DNA of 64,000 nucleotides from Gammaproteobacteria bacterium (GCA_029882975.1 JAOUJW010000002.1:124001-188000), one strand, 5' to 3'. Counted from the first letter of the stretch, positions 28,580 to 39,982 are shown. Translations and numbers: made by a program. The notes: generated by a model not told the origin, from the letters alone.

Positions 28580-30027
28580 GTATCACTTTTCCTCAATTTT
28601 TCTGGAAGCTTTGCCGCCAGAGCACCAATACTACCGGCACCGCAAGTCAGCAATACATCCCCTTCGTTTAGCACATCGTTTAATGCGTCAGGCACATTTT
28701 CCACATCTTCCACAAAAATGGGTTCCACCTGACCCCTGGAACGAATTGAACGACATAAGGTCCGGCCATCCGCGCCGCTGATCACATCCTCACCGGCGGC
28801 AAAAACTTCAGTAACCAACAACACATCAACTTTGGACAATGCTTCAGTAAAGTCTTCAAACAAGTCCCGAGTACGACTGAATCGATGCGGTTGAAACACC
28901 AGCACCAAGCGGCGTTGCGGCCAGGAATCCCTGGCCGCTTGAATCGTTGCCGCCACTTCTCGCGGGTGATGGCCATAATCATCCACCAACACAATGGAGC
29001 CGGCTTTAGTCGCAACATCCCCATACACTTGGAATCGACGTCCTATGCCTTGAAACTCCGCCATCACCTTGGCAATATCCTGGGAGCTAACCCCCAGTTC
29101 CTTAGCCACAGCGATGGCAGCTAAGGCATTCAATACATTGTGTTGACCCGGCATATTCAATTTCACATCGATAGCCTCACCATCCGGCATACATGCCTTA
29201 AATTCACATTGCACATCCCGGCATTGCCATTGTTGCGCCCGTATATCTGCGTCTTCAGAAAATCCGTAGGTCACCACCGGTTTGCTAATCTCCGGCAAAA
29301 GCTCCCGAACCACCGGATCGTCCACGCAGGCCACCACTAAACCGTAAAAAGGAACATGATGTAAGAATTCTAAAAACGCCTGTTTCAACCGAGCGAAATC
29401 ACCGCCGTAGGTTTGCATATGATCCGCGTCAACATTGGTAACAACCGCAATCATAGGCTGCAAATACAAAAACGAGGCATCACTTTCATCTGCCTCAGCC
29501 ACAATATACTTTCCTGCGCCCAGTTTCGCATGAGAACCCGCACTGTTGAGCTTACCCCCGATAACGAATGTCGGGTCCAAGCCAGCTCCGGCCAACACAC
29601 TGGATACCAAACTGGTAGTCGTTGTCTTGCCATGGGTGCCGGCAATGGCAATTCCAAACCGAAACCGCATCAACTCCGCCAGCATTTCCGCTCGGCGAAT
29701 TATGGGCACACGCTGGTCGCGAGCCGCCTGTACTTCCGGGTTTTCTGTATCAATGGCTGTAGACACAACTACCACATCACTCCCGTCAATATTTTCTGCG
29801 GTATGTCCCACCGCTACTCGGGCTCCCAAGTCAGTCAATCGTTTCACTGCGGCGCTCTGTTTCATATCCGAACCACTGACTTCATAACCCAAATTCAACA
29901 ACACCTCAGCGATTCCACTCATACCCACGCCGCCGATACCCACAAAGTGTATTCGCTGCACCGTTCCCATCTTGGCCACATTAGCTTCGGCAAAGCCACC
30001 ACTCATGCGTTGACCGGTTTTAACCAC
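28576..30027 (-). CDS. murC: UDP-N-acetylmuramate--L-alanine ligase MurC
   Basis: Adds L-Ala to UDP-MurNAc. 483 residues. It has the Rossmann start [12 protein letters not shown], the P-loop G-T-H-G-K-T-T-T and the Mur ligase C-terminal domain. The start is GTG 30027, chosen because a GGAGG lies six bases upstream and the start overlaps the murG stop by 8 bases; ATG 30006 is the alternative. It overlaps murB by 4 bases. Confidence 0.97.
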   Translation of the reverse strand: MVKTGQRMSGGFAEANVAKMGTVQRIHFVGIGGVGMSGIAEVLLNLGYEVSGSDMKQSAAVKRLTDLGARVAVGHTAENIDGSDVVVVSTAIDTENPEVQAARDQRVPIIRRAEMLAELMRFRFGIAIAGTHGKTTTTSLVSSVLAGAGLDPTFVIGGKLNSAGSHAKLGAGKYIVAEADESDASFLYLQPMIAVVTNVDADHMQTYGGDFARLKQAFLEFLHHVPFYGLVVACVDDPVVRELLPEISKPVVTYGFSEDADIRAQQWQCRDVQCEFKACMPDGEAIDVKLNMPGQHNVLNALAAIAVAKELGVSSQDIAKVMAEFQGIGRRFQVYGDVATKAGSIVLVDDYGHHPREVAATIQAARDSWPQRRLVLVFQPHRFSRTRDLFEDFTEALSKVDVLLVTEVFAAGEDVISGADGRTLCRSIRSRGQVEPIFVEDVENVPDALNDVLNEGDVLLTCGAGSIGALAAKLPEKLRKSDT

Positions 30028-31102
30028 GGGCTACCTCCAAACAAAGATCTGCAACTTTGACAGTAGCCTGTGGTAAGGCACAAGCCCTGGCGGCTTTAGC
30101 CATGGATGCCAATTTTTGCTTATCGGCAAATTGCATTAACAACTCGTGTAACTTTGTTTGCGTCAGATCCTTTTGTTGCACCATGAGCGCCGCTCCTCGA
30201 TCCACCAGATAATGGGCATTACTGGTTTGATGGTCATCCACGGCAAATGGATACGGTACCAAAACCGACGGCAACCCCGCCAAAGCCAATTCCGCCACCG
30301 TCAGGGCTCCGGCCCTGCATAACACCGCATCTGCCCACGCGTAAGCTTGCGCCATGTCATCAATAAAAGGTTCAACTCGAGCAGTAACATTGTGTTGGGC
30401 GTATGCCTGCCTGGCATCCTCTATCAATTTTTTTCCGGTCTGATGCCAAACTTGAGGACGCTGATCCGGTTTAAATTGGGCCAAGGTTGCAGGAACCACG
30501 TCGTTCAAGGCTTTGGCCCCCAGGCTACCGCCGACAACCAGCAGATGATAATTACCGTGCTGCCCGTCGGCCTCCTTACCCTGAGTTTTTCCAATATCGG
30601 CGCGCACCGGATTGCCGGTGTGTATCGCTTTTCCGCTTGCAAAAGTTCCGGGAAACGCTTCTAAAACCCGTCGCGCAAACGGTACCAGCAATTTGTTGGT
30701 CAAACCTGCCACTGCATTTTGCTCATGAATCACTAAAGGCGTACGGGTACACCAAGCTGCCACACCGCCTGGACCGGTAACGAATCCTCCCATCCCCAAT
30801 ACAGCAACGGGCTTTACCCGGCGCATAACACTGATACCCTGAATCAAAGCCAACAGTAGCTTCACCGGTGCCTGTAGCCACCCTAACAAGCCATTGCCCC
30901 GCAGACCGGAAACGTTAAGGAAAGAAATCTCAATACCTGCTTTAGGCACCACCTCCGCCTCCAAACCTCTGCGCGTACCCAGCCAAGCCACAGCAATTCC
31001 ACGGGAGCGCAACTCATCAGCAACAGCCAGGGCAGGAAACACATGCCCGCCGGTACCGCCAGCCATAAGCAGAATGGTTTGCTTGTGATTCGCCTCTGAC
31101 AC
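30020..31102 (-). CDS. murG: Lipid II synthase glycosyltransferase MurG
   Basis: Transfers GlcNAc to lipid I at the inner face of the membrane, giving lipid II. 360 residues with the G-loop [10 protein letters not shown] near the start, a second G-rich loop V-V-G-G-S-L-G-A, and [10 protein letters not shown] in the donor site. The GTG start at 31102 shares one base with the ftsW stop (TAGTG). Confidence 0.97.
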   Translation of the reverse strand: MSEANHKQTILLMAGGTGGHVFPALAVADELRSRGIAVAWLGTRRGLEAEVVPKAGIEISFLNVSGLRGNGLLGWLQAPVKLLLALIQGISVMRRVKPVAVLGMGGFVTGPGGVAAWCTRTPLVIHEQNAVAGLTNKLLVPFARRVLEAFPGTFASGKAIHTGNPVRADIGKTQGKEADGQHGNYHLLVVGGSLGAKALNDVVPATLAQFKPDQRPQVWHQTGKKLIEDARQAYAQHNVTARVEPFIDDMAQAYAWADAVLCRAGALTVAELALAGLPSVLVPYPFAVDDHQTSNAHYLVDRGAALMVQQKDLTQTKLHELLMQFADKQKLASMAKAARACALPQATVKVADLCLEVARG

Positions 31103-32391
31103 TACCGCCTCCCTCCATTGTGGGCACTTCCGCGCCCGCTGTGGGCACTTCCCCGCCCGCTGTGGGCACTTCTTCGTCCGCTGTGGGCACCTCCACCATT
31201 GCTGCTGCCCGCATATTGGTTGTTTTCTGCCAGTATTCTTAACAAAATGGCGCAGGACATACAGGTCACCACAATACTACTGCCGCCGTAACTCATCAGC
31301 GGTAAGGTAAGACCTTTGGTCGGCAAGAGCCCCATGTTCACACCAATATTAATCAAGGCCTGAAATCCAATCAGCAATCCCAAACCGAAAGCCAAAAATC
31401 CGGCATAGATATTACCCGCAGCAAAAGCCACACGCCCTATGTATAATGCACGAAAACTGATCACGCCAAATAATACGATGACGACCAAACCACCCACCAA
31501 ACCCAACTCTTCGGCCAATACAGCAAATAAAAAGTCCGTATGCGCTTCGGGCAAATAGAATAGCTTTTGAATGCTACCGCCCAAACCCACTCCTAACCAT
31601 TCACCTCTGCCAAAAGCTATTAGCGATTGGGTCAACTGAAACCCGCAGTTAAACGGATCAGCCCATGGATTAAGAAAACAAGTCAACCGTTCCACCCGAT
31701 AAGGCGCCGAATAGGCCACAACGGAAAAAGCGGCTCCTAACATGAGTAACAAAGCAGCGAATTGGCGCAGACGTACACCACCAATAAACATCATCCCCAA
31801 TGCGGTTATGGCAATAACAAATGCCGCCCCAAAATCCGGTTCCAATAACAACAGGATCGCAATAAGAGACAATAACATCATGGGCTTCAAAAACCCCTTC
31901 ACGGATGTACGCACCTCTTCACCACGACGCTCCAGATATCCCGCCAAAAACATCACCACAAACAATTTCATTAATTCCGACGGCTGTAGATTCACCGGCC
32001 CCAGGGAAATCCAACGTGTACTACCATTGATTTCTCGACCCAAGACCAGCACCAGTATTAATAAAACAGAACCCAACATCAGCAAGGCCGGGTTGATTTT
32101 TTCCCATACAGCAATAGGCACATGAAACACCAACCAGGCCAAAATCAAACCTGCACACACATAGGCGCTTTGCCGCCAAAAAAAATAGAACGGTTCACCC
32201 ATTTGCTTTTCCGACAATGATACAGAGGCAGAACCCACCATAACCAAACCCAAAATCAACAACACCAAGGTCGCGCCTGCCAACCAATGATCCACAGACA
32301 AGCGACGCTTTCGCGGCCACTCTCCGCTTAACTTCGGCTCCAGTAACCTGGGCTCTCTCAACCTTGGTTCTTTGAGTTCTGCCACACTCAC
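31102..32391 (-). CDS. ftsW: Peptidoglycan glycosyltransferase FtsW (with repeat tail)
   Basis: A SEDS-family polymerase of septal peptidoglycan, partner of FtsI. 429 residues with about ten membrane spans. The conserved catalytic Asp region and the ending L-P-L-M-S-Y-G-G-S-S-I-V are present. Unusually, the protein ends with about 30 residues rich in Gly, Ser, His and Arg, made of four heptad copies of the type AHSGRGS, encoded by a 21-bp tandem repeat. The normal C-terminus is short and charged. The tail would lie in the cytoplasm. It overlaps murD by 4 bases and murG by 1. Confidence 0.96.
   Translation of the reverse strand: MSVAELKEPRLREPRLLEPKLSGEWPRKRRLSVDHWLAGATLVLLILGLVMVGSASVSLSEKQMGEPFYFFWRQSAYVCAGLILAWLVFHVPIAVWEKINPALLMLGSVLLILVLVLGREINGSTRWISLGPVNLQPSELMKLFVVMFLAGYLERRGEEVRTSVKGFLKPMMLLSLIAILLLLEPDFGAAFVIAITALGMMFIGGVRLRQFAALLLMLGAAFSVVAYSAPYRVERLTCFLNPWADPFNCGFQLTQSLIAFGRGEWLGVGLGGSIQKLFYLPEAHTDFLFAVLAEELGLVGGLVVIVLFGVISFRALYIGRVAFAAGNIYAGFLAFGLGLLIGFQALINIGVNMGLLPTKGLTLPLMSYGGSSIVVTCMSCAILLRILAENNQYAGSSNGGGAHSGRRSAHSGRGSAHSGRGSAHNGGRR
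31115..31200 (-). repeat. 21-bp tandem repeat at the 3' end of ftsW
   Basis: The core TGTGGGCAC (plus-strand reading) recurs at 31119, 31140, 31161 and 31182, exactly 21 bases apart, with substitutions in the remaining positions. It encodes four seven-residue units at the FtsW C-terminus and ends just before the murG start. The unit length keeps the frame, so copy number can vary without breaking the gene. Confidence 0.9.
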
Positions 32392-33764
32392 GACAACGTC
32401 TCCACTGCCGTTACAAACGCGTTACCCCGGTCCTCAAATCCGTTAAACATATCGAAGCTGGCACAAGCCGGTGACAACAGCACCGTATCTCCGGGGCGTG
32501 CTTCGGCATATGCCAACGCCACAGCCTGTTCCATACTGCCGGCATGACGCACTGGAACCACGCCGCTCAACGCTGCCTCTATCAATGGAGCATCACAGCC
32601 TAACAACACCACCGCATTAACTTCATTTTGGCGAACGACATCCTTTAGCGAGGAGAAATCGGCACCTTTTCCCTGCCCCCCGGCGATCAACACTTTTCCA
32701 CCACTCATACCCATAATCGCAGAGATCGTGGCGCCCACATTTGTACCCTTGGAATCGTTATAAAAGTTCACCCCATTGATTTCCCGTACCCATTGGGTCC
32801 GGTGAGGCAAGCCGGCAAACTGTGTCAGTTGTTCCAGCATGACGGCCATGGACAAACCCATGACTTCACCTAACGCCAATGCAGCAAGAGCATTGGCCCA
32901 ATTATGTTTGCCTTGCATACGCATACGACTTACCGGCAACAGCCGTTCTTTACCCCGGGCTAAATAGAACTCACCGTCCTGCTCCAAAATCCCATAGTGG
33001 TGCTGCTGTGGTGACTGCGAAGGTGTATTTAATGAAAAGCACCGAAACTGCCGCTGCGGTTGTTTTTCTCTAATACTCTGCATCATAGCCATGACCGCCG
33101 CATCATCGGCATTTACCACCATAACACCATCACCCCGGTATATACGTTGCTTCGCAGCAGCGTAATCCGACAGATCCACATAGCGATCCATATGGTCAGC
33201 ACTAAGGTTCAGCACCACCGCTGCTACCGCGTTGAGGCTCTGCGTGGTTTCCAGTTGAAAACTGGACAGTTCTAACACATAAACATCAACCACCTTGCCA
33301 GTATCCGGGCTCTCCAAAAGATCCAACGCCGGCACACCAATATTACCGCCCACCTTGGCATTCAAACCCGCGGCTATCGCCATTTCTCCCAGCAATGCCG
33401 TGACCGTACTCTTACCGTTAGAACCGGTAACGGCCACCACCGGGCAATTCACATGACGAGCAAACAATTCAATGTCGCCAATGATTTCGGCGCCGTCCGC
33501 CTGTGCTGCAACTATGGCTGGAGTCTTAATCGACACGCCCGGACTCACAATGAGCTGTGAGGCGTGTTCAAAGCAAAGCTCATCGAATGCACCCAAGTGC
33601 ATTTGAACTCCGGGTTGCTCTTCTGTCAGCTGCGCCACACCCGGCGGCGAGCTGCGACTGTCCACCACAGAAAATGGCTGTCCGTTTCTATGTAAATAAC
33701 GGGCACAGGACAATCCGGTTTTACCCAAACCGACGATAACTGTTTTTTGTTCCGCTGCCTGCAT
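32388..33764 (-). CDS. murD: UDP-N-acetylmuramoylalanine--D-glutamate ligase MurD
   Basis: Adds D-Glu to UDP-MurNAc-L-Ala. 458 residues. It starts with a Rossmann-like V-I-V-G-L-G-K-T-G-L-S, has the P-loop V-T-G-S-N-G-K-S-T-V and the C-terminal segment L-S-P-A-C-A-S-F-D-M-F, which is diagnostic of MurD. It lies 13 bases after mraY and overlaps ftsW by 4. Confidence 0.97.
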   Translation of the reverse strand: MQAAEQKTVIVGLGKTGLSCARYLHRNGQPFSVVDSRSSPPGVAQLTEEQPGVQMHLGAFDELCFEHASQLIVSPGVSIKTPAIVAAQADGAEIIGDIELFARHVNCPVVAVTGSNGKSTVTALLGEMAIAAGLNAKVGGNIGVPALDLLESPDTGKVVDVYVLELSSFQLETTQSLNAVAAVVLNLSADHMDRYVDLSDYAAAKQRIYRGDGVMVVNADDAAVMAMMQSIREKQPQRQFRCFSLNTPSQSPQQHHYGILEQDGEFYLARGKERLLPVSRMRMQGKHNWANALAALALGEVMGLSMAVMLEQLTQFAGLPHRTQWVREINGVNFYNDSKGTNVGATISAIMGMSGGKVLIAGGQGKGADFSSLKDVVRQNEVNAVVLLGCDAPLIEAALSGVVPVRHAGSMEQAVALAYAEARPGDTVLLSPACASFDMFNGFEDRGNAFVTAVETLS

Positions 33765-33777
33765 TCGTTTGTGTCTA

Positions 33778-34860
33778 TTAACGTATTTTCAAACTTGCCA
33801 ATCCGATCAAAACCAGAATGACGGTAATAATCCAAAATCTCACAATAACCCGCGGTTCCGGCCAACCTTGTAATTCAAAATGGTGATGTAAAGGTGCCAT
33901 TCTAAAAATTCGCTTACCGGTTAGCTTGAAAGACGCCACCTGCATAATGACCGACACGGTTTCCACCACAAACACCCCTCCCATGATGACCAGCACCAGT
34001 TCTTGGCGTACAACTACCGCAACAACACCAATAGCCGCACCCAGCGCCAGCGCGCCCACATCCCCCATAAAAACCTGGGCGGGAAAAGTGTTAAACCAAA
34101 GAAACCCCAAACCGGCGCCGACAATAGCACCACAAAAAACCGCTGCCTCACCGGCACCAATGACGTAGGGAATACCCAAATATTCGGCAAATTTAATATG
34201 ACCGGTAAGGTAGGCAAACAAGCCCAATGCACCGCACACCATCACAGTAGGCATAATGGCCAAACCGTCCAAGCCATCGGTCATATTCACGGCATTACTG
34301 GTTCCCACAATCACAAAATATGTAAACACCACATAGAACCATCCCATAGGAATCGCCACATCCTTAACGAAAGGCACAATCAACGTCGTTTCCGCCGGAG
34401 TGGTTGCAGTTTTGTATAAAACAATAGCCGCCGCCAAACCGAACACCGATTGCCAGAAATATTTATATTTCCCCCGCAATCCTTCCGGATCGTTTTTAAC
34501 TAATTTTTTGTAGTCATCCACCCAACCCACCACACCGAACATCAGCGTCACACCTAGAATGATCCAGACGTAACGATTGGATAAATCGCTCCACAGCAGG
34601 GTACTAATAGCCACGGCCACAATAATAAGCGCACCCCCCATAGTTGGCGTACCTGCTTTACTAAAATGGCTCTGCGGTCCATCATCCCGTACCGGTTGAC
34701 CTATTTGATATTGACTTAACTTTCGAATCATTACCGGTCCAACCACAAAGGAGATCACCAAAGCCGTTAACACACCCAGTATGGTTCTCAAGGTAATGTA
34801 CTGGAAAACATTAAACCCACTGTGATATTGACTTAGATAATCTGCTAAATAAAGTAACAT
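33778..34860 (-). CDS. mraY: Phospho-N-acetylmuramoyl-pentapeptide transferase MraY
   Basis: A membrane enzyme that joins the UDP-MurNAc pentapeptide to undecaprenyl phosphate (lipid I). 360 residues with ten spans. Motifs present are [25 protein letters not shown] and the ending [13 protein letters not shown]. Two bases after murF. Confidence 0.98.
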   Translation of the reverse strand: MLLYLADYLSQYHSGFNVFQYITLRTILGVLTALVISFVVGPVMIRKLSQYQIGQPVRDDGPQSHFSKAGTPTMGGALIIVAVAISTLLWSDLSNRYVWIILGVTLMFGVVGWVDDYKKLVKNDPEGLRGKYKYFWQSVFGLAAAIVLYKTATTPAETTLIVPFVKDVAIPMGWFYVVFTYFVIVGTSNAVNMTDGLDGLAIMPTVMVCGALGLFAYLTGHIKFAEYLGIPYVIGAGEAAVFCGAIVGAGLGFLWFNTFPAQVFMGDVGALALGAAIGVVAVVVRQELVLVIMGGVFVVETVSVIMQVASFKLTGKRIFRMAPLHHHFELQGWPEPRVIVRFWIITVILVLIGLASLKIR

Positions 34861-34862
34861 TG

Positions 34863-36227
34863 TTATGCACCTACACTATTTTTCTTGTCTACGAGCGCCT
34901 CAACCACCCTCTCCATACGCATGGAGCGAGACCCCTTCACCAGTACGGTCGCTTTTGCTGACAATACGGTTTGCATCGCCTCCAGCAACGCATCCAAGCT
35001 GGAAAAATGTTGCCCTCCCACTCCAAAGGCCTCCACCGCTTTGCCGCTTAACTCACCGATAGCGAACAAACGCGTGACTCCGCTGCGCTTGGCATCTTCA
35101 CCGGCCGCAAAATGCAGTTGTGCCGAATCCGGCCCCAACTCTCCCATATCACCTAACACCAGGAAGCGGTCCCCTTCACTTTTCCCCAGCACCTCCAAAC
35201 CTGCATGCAGTGAATTGGGGTTGGCGTTATAAGTATCGTTGATGACGGTGGCATTTCTCACACCTTTGAGCACTTGTAAGCGTCCGGATACCGGTTTTAG
35301 TGCCTCCAAACCTTTCTTTACATCCTCCAGAGAAATACCCGAAGCAACCGCTGCTGCCGTAGCTGCCAGCGCATTCATCACATTGTGTTCGCCGGCCAGG
35401 AGCAACCGACACTGCACTGCTCCAACGGGAGTCTGAATGCTCAAATCACTTCCCCGCAGATCACCAGACCATGTGCAGGACACATCAGCGGGCTGTTTCA
35501 AACCAAAAGTCATTTGTTGCACCTGGCCGGTTAAAGACCGCCAAACGTCAACATAAACATCATCGGCATTAAATACGGCCACTCCGCCGGTAGTTAAGCC
35601 CTGAAAGATCTCTCCCTTAGCGTGGGCCACACCCTCCACAGAGCCAAAACCTTCCAGATGTGCCGGTCCCGCGTTATTAACCAACGCCACATCCGGTTTA
35701 ACCAAATGCGTTAAATAGGCGATCTCCTGGTGATGGTTCGCCCCCATTTCCACAACGGCGCGCTGATGCGACTCATCCATACTGAGTAGCGTCAATGGTA
35801 CGCCAATGTCGTTGTTTAAATTTCCCCGAGTGGCAAAGACCGTATGGGATTGCGCCATGATAGACGCAGACATTTCTTTCACCGTGGTTTTACCATTGCT
35901 GCCGGTAATAGCCAGAGTGGGTATTTGCAGTTGTTTGTGCCAATAGCTGCCTAATTGCCCTAAAGCAGCAAGGCAATCCTTTACTACAACCTGCGGTAAA
36001 GACAAGGGCAGTTGTCGCTCCACCAACATAGCGGCTGCTGCGGCCGCCTGTGCTTGCTCAGCAAAGTCGTGCGCATCAAAATTTGGACCTTTCAAGGCCA
36101 CAAACAACTGTCCGGCCTGCACCTTTCGGGTATCGGTACTGACGCCCACAAAGGATCCGTCACCACCCAGTCGGTTCCCATTGACCGCTGTACTGAGCTG
36201 TTGCAAAGTCATATGACAGCCGCTCAT
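34863..36227 (-). CDS. murF: UDP-MurNAc-tripeptide--D-alanyl-D-alanine ligase MurF
   Basis: Adds the D-Ala-D-Ala dipeptide. 454 residues. The N-terminal domain has V-S-T-D-T-R-K-V and [14 protein letters not shown], followed by the P-loop [12 protein letters not shown] and, near the middle, N-D-T-Y-N-A-N-P, diagnostic of MurF. It overlaps the murE stop by 4 bases; an in-frame ATG five codons in is possible. Confidence 0.97.
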   Translation of the reverse strand: MSGCHMTLQQLSTAVNGNRLGGDGSFVGVSTDTRKVQAGQLFVALKGPNFDAHDFAEQAQAAAAAAMLVERQLPLSLPQVVVKDCLAALGQLGSYWHKQLQIPTLAITGSNGKTTVKEMSASIMAQSHTVFATRGNLNNDIGVPLTLLSMDESHQRAVVEMGANHHQEIAYLTHLVKPDVALVNNAGPAHLEGFGSVEGVAHAKGEIFQGLTTGGVAVFNADDVYVDVWRSLTGQVQQMTFGLKQPADVSCTWSGDLRGSDLSIQTPVGAVQCRLLLAGEHNVMNALAATAAAVASGISLEDVKKGLEALKPVSGRLQVLKGVRNATVINDTYNANPNSLHAGLEVLGKSEGDRFLVLGDMGELGPDSAQLHFAAGEDAKRSGVTRLFAIGELSGKAVEAFGVGGQHFSSLDALLEAMQTVLSAKATVLVKGSRSMRMERVVEALVDKKNSVGA

Positions 36228-37843
36228 AAAACTTCACCGCCGCGTCTTTGCTTTAAAGCACTTTGCGCCTGTGCCACATCACCGATATACGGGATTTTTG
36301 TATCGCCTACAATTTGGTAGTCCTCATGCCCCTTACCGGCGATAAGGACGACGTCATCTGCTCCCGCCTCAATGATGGCGCCGGCAATAGCAGTAACTCG
36401 GTCTGCAATCACCTGAACTGTGGGATCTCCATCCAGTCCTTTTTGAATATCTGCAATAATGTCTATTGACGCCTCTGAGCGCGGATTGTCATCGGTAATC
36501 ACTACGCGATCGGCATAACGTTGTGCCACCGCCCCCATCTGCGGGCGTTTACCCTTATCCCGATCACCACCGCACCCAAACACACACACCAGTTTTCCCC
36601 GGGCGCAGTCCTTGACTGTTTCTTTACGAGCCTCAACGCCATCTATAACACCAAGATGATCACGCAGTGATTTGAGTACATTTTCCAAAGCATCGGGGGT
36701 ATGGGCATAATCAACCACCACTAATGGAGCACCGTCCACACCACCCAAACGCTGCATCCGACCGCTTATAGTTCGCAGGGTATGCAGACGCTTAACCGCC
36801 ACATCAAACGCCACGCCCATAACCATTAATACACCAAACACAGCCAGCATATTGCCAACATTAAATCGCCCCAATAGGGAAGAATGCACTACCGAACTAC
36901 CCCAAGGCGTAGAAAGTTGAAATTGCAAACCCTGCGGCGATTGCCGAATTTGGGAAGCCCGTATCAAAGCCACCGAATCCGGTAGTGTATTTTGCAATTG
37001 GTTTTCATCAGCCAATGTGTACGCGATTTTGTTCAAGCCGGCAGGCAACTCTGTTAAAAACCGCATTCCCACAGCATCGTCTGCGTTTATTACCGCATGT
37101 TTTAATGAGGGCAAAAGAAATAAAAGTCGCTTGGCCTCGGCATATTGATCCATGTCACCGTGATAGTCCAAATGATCCCTGCTGATATTAGTAAACACAC
37201 CAACATCAAAAGCCACTCCGGCCACGCGCCCTTGGTGCAGCCCGTGCGAGGAGACTTCCATCACGGTTGCCGTAGCGCCCCGCTCATGGAAACCCGCCAA
37301 TAATGCGTGCAGACTAATCGCATCAGGTGTGGTATGGGTACTCTGTTGCAATTGACCGTAAATCCCATTACCTATGGTACCCAACACAGCACAAAGCCGG
37401 TCTTCACTGAGCATCTGCGCCAAAAATTGAGCGCAGGACGTTTTGCCATTGGTACCGGTAATCCCGACCATACTCATAGCAGCAGAAGGCTGTCCAAAAA
37501 ACCGCTCTGCAATGGCTCCCACACAGTGTTTCAAATTGTCCACGGCAATAATAGGAACACCCGACTTTTCCAAACGACGGAATATCAGTGTCTCTTGTTC
37601 CAGATCCTGAGCAGTTTCATACAACACGGCAGTAGCTCCGGCCCTCAGAGCTTGGTCCGCATAGTGTATGCCGTGAGTTTGGTGACCGCGCAAGGCAATA
37701 AACACGTCCCCAGCTCCGCACTGCGAGCTGTTCAAGCGAATACCACTAACAGCTCGATCTTGCGCCGCGCTTATGTCAACATAATCGCGGAGCAGCTGTG
37801 ACAGCATAAGTTCATTACTGCGCTTGTTTTGCATTGTCACCAT
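36224..37843 (-). CDS. murE: UDP-MurNAc-dipeptide--meso-diaminopimelate ligase MurE
   Basis: Adds the third residue of the stem peptide. 539 residues. The P-loop G-T-N-G-K-T-S is present, and the substrate-determining motif is D-N-P-R-S-E, the form that selects meso-diaminopimelate rather than lysine. This supports Gram-negative type peptidoglycan. Length is slightly above E. coli MurE (495), due in part to a longer N-terminus; an ATG three codons in is an alternative start. ftsI lies 119 bases upstream in transcription. Confidence 0.97.
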   Translation of the reverse strand: MVTMQNKRSNELMLSQLLRDYVDISAAQDRAVSGIRLNSSQCGAGDVFIALRGHQTHGIHYADQALRAGATAVLYETAQDLEQETLIFRRLEKSGVPIIAVDNLKHCVGAIAERFFGQPSAAMSMVGITGTNGKTSCAQFLAQMLSEDRLCAVLGTIGNGIYGQLQQSTHTTPDAISLHALLAGFHERGATATVMEVSSHGLHQGRVAGVAFDVGVFTNISRDHLDYHGDMDQYAEAKRLLFLLPSLKHAVINADDAVGMRFLTELPAGLNKIAYTLADENQLQNTLPDSVALIRASQIRQSPQGLQFQLSTPWGSSVVHSSLLGRFNVGNMLAVFGVLMVMGVAFDVAVKRLHTLRTISGRMQRLGGVDGAPLVVVDYAHTPDALENVLKSLRDHLGVIDGVEARKETVKDCARGKLVCVFGCGGDRDKGKRPQMGAVAQRYADRVVITDDNPRSEASIDIIADIQKGLDGDPTVQVIADRVTAIAGAIIEAGADDVVLIAGKGHEDYQIVGDTKIPYIGDVAQAQSALKQRRGGEVL

Positions 37844-37962
37844 TTACCTTAACTGCCCGATACAAAAAACTTCATATGACATAGAAATCTGCAATCCAGT
37901 ACCCGATACCTGCCTAGTGCAATTCGCTGTGGGAGGCACTGACAAACCCTCTACGGTAACCA

Positions 37963-39684
37963 TCACTGCCCGGCCCAGGCATAGTGCGCGCCGGATAGTG
38001 CGGGAACATCGTCCGGGGGAATATCCAGCATTCGCAGGGCTCCGGACATTACTTTTGAAAAAATAGGTGCAGCCACCGCCCCACCATAGTACTGTTTACC
38101 GCGCGGCTCGTTGATCATAACCACCATAATCAGACGCGGATCACTGGCCGGAGCCATTCCGGCAAAGATCGACATATAACTGCCGTCTTCATAGCCATGC
38201 TCGCCGATTTTCTTCACGGTACCGGTTTTTCCTGCCACGCGATATCCGGTCACGCGGGCCTTGGTTCCTGTGCCTCCTCGATGGGTTACGGATTCCAACA
38301 TTCCACGCACCTGAGTCAACACGACAGGATTCAGTACCGGTTCGTCGTAGCTTGCCTCCATGGTTCCGTATACGGTTCGCAACAGGGAGACCCTGGGCAA
38401 ATAGCCGTTATTAGCAAACACGGTATAGGCACGAGCCAATTGTAACGGTGTCACCGATAAACCATAACCGTATGACATGGTAGCCCGTTCCAGATCGTGC
38501 CAACCACTATAGTCCGGCAATGACCCGGATGACTCACCGGGAAAACCGCTACCGGTGGTTACGCCAAAACCAGAGCCGGCCAGTGCTTCCCAGAGCTGAC
38601 GCGGCTCAATGGCCAAAGCCATTTTACTGGCCCCTACATTACTGGACTTTTTCAACACCGTGGAAACATCAATACGACCGTAATTATGGGAATCGCGAAT
38701 CAGTTTACGCCCCACCTTAAGTAAACCCGGCGCAGTATCAATGACGGTTTGCGGTTCAAACATACCGGTTTGCAATCCGGCGGCAACAGTAAACGGTTTA
38801 ATGGTGGATCCGGGCTCGAATACATCGGTCATGGCGCGATTACGAATACTGGCACTGCGCAACTCATCCCGGTTATTGGGATTAAATGCAGGCTGGTTCA
38901 CCATCGCCAGCACTTCACCGGTTTTTGCGTCCAGAATAACAGCCGAACCGGCGTCAGCATTATGTTGTTTGACTGCCGCTTTTAATTCCCGGTAGGCCAA
39001 ATACTGCACACGACGATCTATACTGAGAATAACATCCTTACCGGGACGCGGTTCGCGAATTCGTTCCACAGTCTCCACCACCCGGCCCAACCGGTCTTTT
39101 ATAACTCTATGACTCCCGGGAGTACCTGAAAGTTCGTGATTGAACGCCAGTTCCACGCCCTCCTGGCCGGAATCATCCACATCGGTAAAACCCACCAAAT
39201 GCGCGACTACCTCGCCGGCAGGATAAAAACGTTTGTATTCTTTTTTAAAGGCAACACCGGGGACTTCCAGAGCCGCAATCCGTTTAACGGTTTCCGGATT
39301 CAGGTGGCGCCTCAAATACATAAATTCCTTGTCTTGTCGCGCCAATAGCTGAGCCCGAAGTTCGGCAACATCCAGCTCCAGCTCAGCGGCCAACGCGGCC
39401 CAATGTCCCTGTTGTTGCAATAAGGCGCGCGGATTCACCCATACCGACTCCACCGGCGTACTGATTGCCAACGGCTCACCATGGCGGTCGGTAATCATGC
39501 CGCGGTGCGCCGGCACCGGTACATCACGTAAATAGCGGGCATCGCCCTGTTCCTGGAGAAAGTCTTTATTAAACACATGCAGATCCACAGCGCGCCACAT
39601 CAGTGCCACTGTAAAAAACCCCAGTAGCAGACTCATAAGAGCCAGCCGCCCTTTTTTTACGACATAAGGTTCATTTGCTATCAC
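37963..39684 (-). CDS. ftsI: Septal transpeptidase FtsI (PBP3)
   Basis: A class B penicillin-binding protein that cross-links septal peptidoglycan. An N-terminal membrane segment (about 15-35) precedes a PBP dimer domain and a transpeptidase domain with catalytic S293 in S-T-I-K, the S-S-N triad and K-T-G-T. I choose GTG 39684 (573 residues, the family norm), which overlaps the ftsL stop as GTGA; the open frame extends to 39801 but the added 39 residues lie inside ftsL and do not resemble FtsI. Confidence 0.96.
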   Translation of the reverse strand: MIANEPYVVKKGRLALMSLLLGFFTVALMWRAVDLHVFNKDFLQEQGDARYLRDVPVPAHRGMITDRHGEPLAISTPVESVWVNPRALLQQQGHWAALAAELELDVAELRAQLLARQDKEFMYLRRHLNPETVKRIAALEVPGVAFKKEYKRFYPAGEVVAHLVGFTDVDDSGQEGVELAFNHELSGTPGSHRVIKDRLGRVVETVERIREPRPGKDVILSIDRRVQYLAYRELKAAVKQHNADAGSAVILDAKTGEVLAMVNQPAFNPNNRDELRSASIRNRAMTDVFEPGSTIKPFTVAAGLQTGMFEPQTVIDTAPGLLKVGRKLIRDSHNYGRIDVSTVLKKSSNVGASKMALAIEPRQLWEALAGSGFGVTTGSGFPGESSGSLPDYSGWHDLERATMSYGYGLSVTPLQLARAYTVFANNGYLPRVSLLRTVYGTMEASYDEPVLNPVVLTQVRGMLESVTHRGGTGTKARVTGYRVAGKTGTVKKIGEHGYEDGSYMSIFAGMAPASDPRLIMVVMINEPRGKQYYGGAVAAPIFSKVMSGALRMLDIPPDDVPALSGAHYAWAGQ

Positions 39685-39947
39685 GGTTGCACAATTTCCA
39701 CACGGCTGCCAGGCATCTGCATTTCCAATTTGGACGTAGCGATATGTTCCACTCTCCCATGGGTAGACCAAGCCGCCTGCTCCAACTGCAATCGCCCCCA
39801 ATTCACCTGCATTTCGTCACGAACCGCCTGCAAGGCTCGCAACTCAACAAACGCTTTGCGACTTTGGTGTTTGGAGTTCACCACACTCATTGCACTGCTG
39901 GTAACGGCAAAAACCAAAACAGCCATACTTAACCATTTAAAATTCAT
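39681..39947 (-). CDS. ftsL: Cell division protein FtsL
   Basis: A short bitopic protein of the FtsQBL complex: a small cytoplasmic end, a membrane helix (about residues 4-22) and a periplasmic leucine-zipper-like coiled coil. 88 residues from ATG 39947, chosen because AGGAGG lies 6 bases upstream. A longer frame from 39986 would overlap the rsmH stop by 4 bases and is the alternative (101 residues). Sequence is weakly conserved; the position between rsmH and ftsI decides the call. Confidence 0.92.
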   Translation of the reverse strand: MNFKWLSMAVLVFAVTSSAMSVVNSKHQSRKAFVELRALQAVRDEMQVNWGRLQLEQAAWSTHGRVEHIATSKLEMQMPGSRVEIVQP

Positions 39948-39982
39948 GCCTGCCTCCTGCATATTGCCAGTCCCGTGGCGAT

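Noticed and set aside
31115-31200. CRISPR-like repeat
   Set aside because: Units are contiguous, 21 bases, in frame with ftsW and lack spacers; no cas genes are present.
39685-39801. Longer N-terminus of FtsI
   Set aside because: It overlaps ftsL in another frame; GTG 39684 overlaps the ftsL stop by four bases and gives the usual length.
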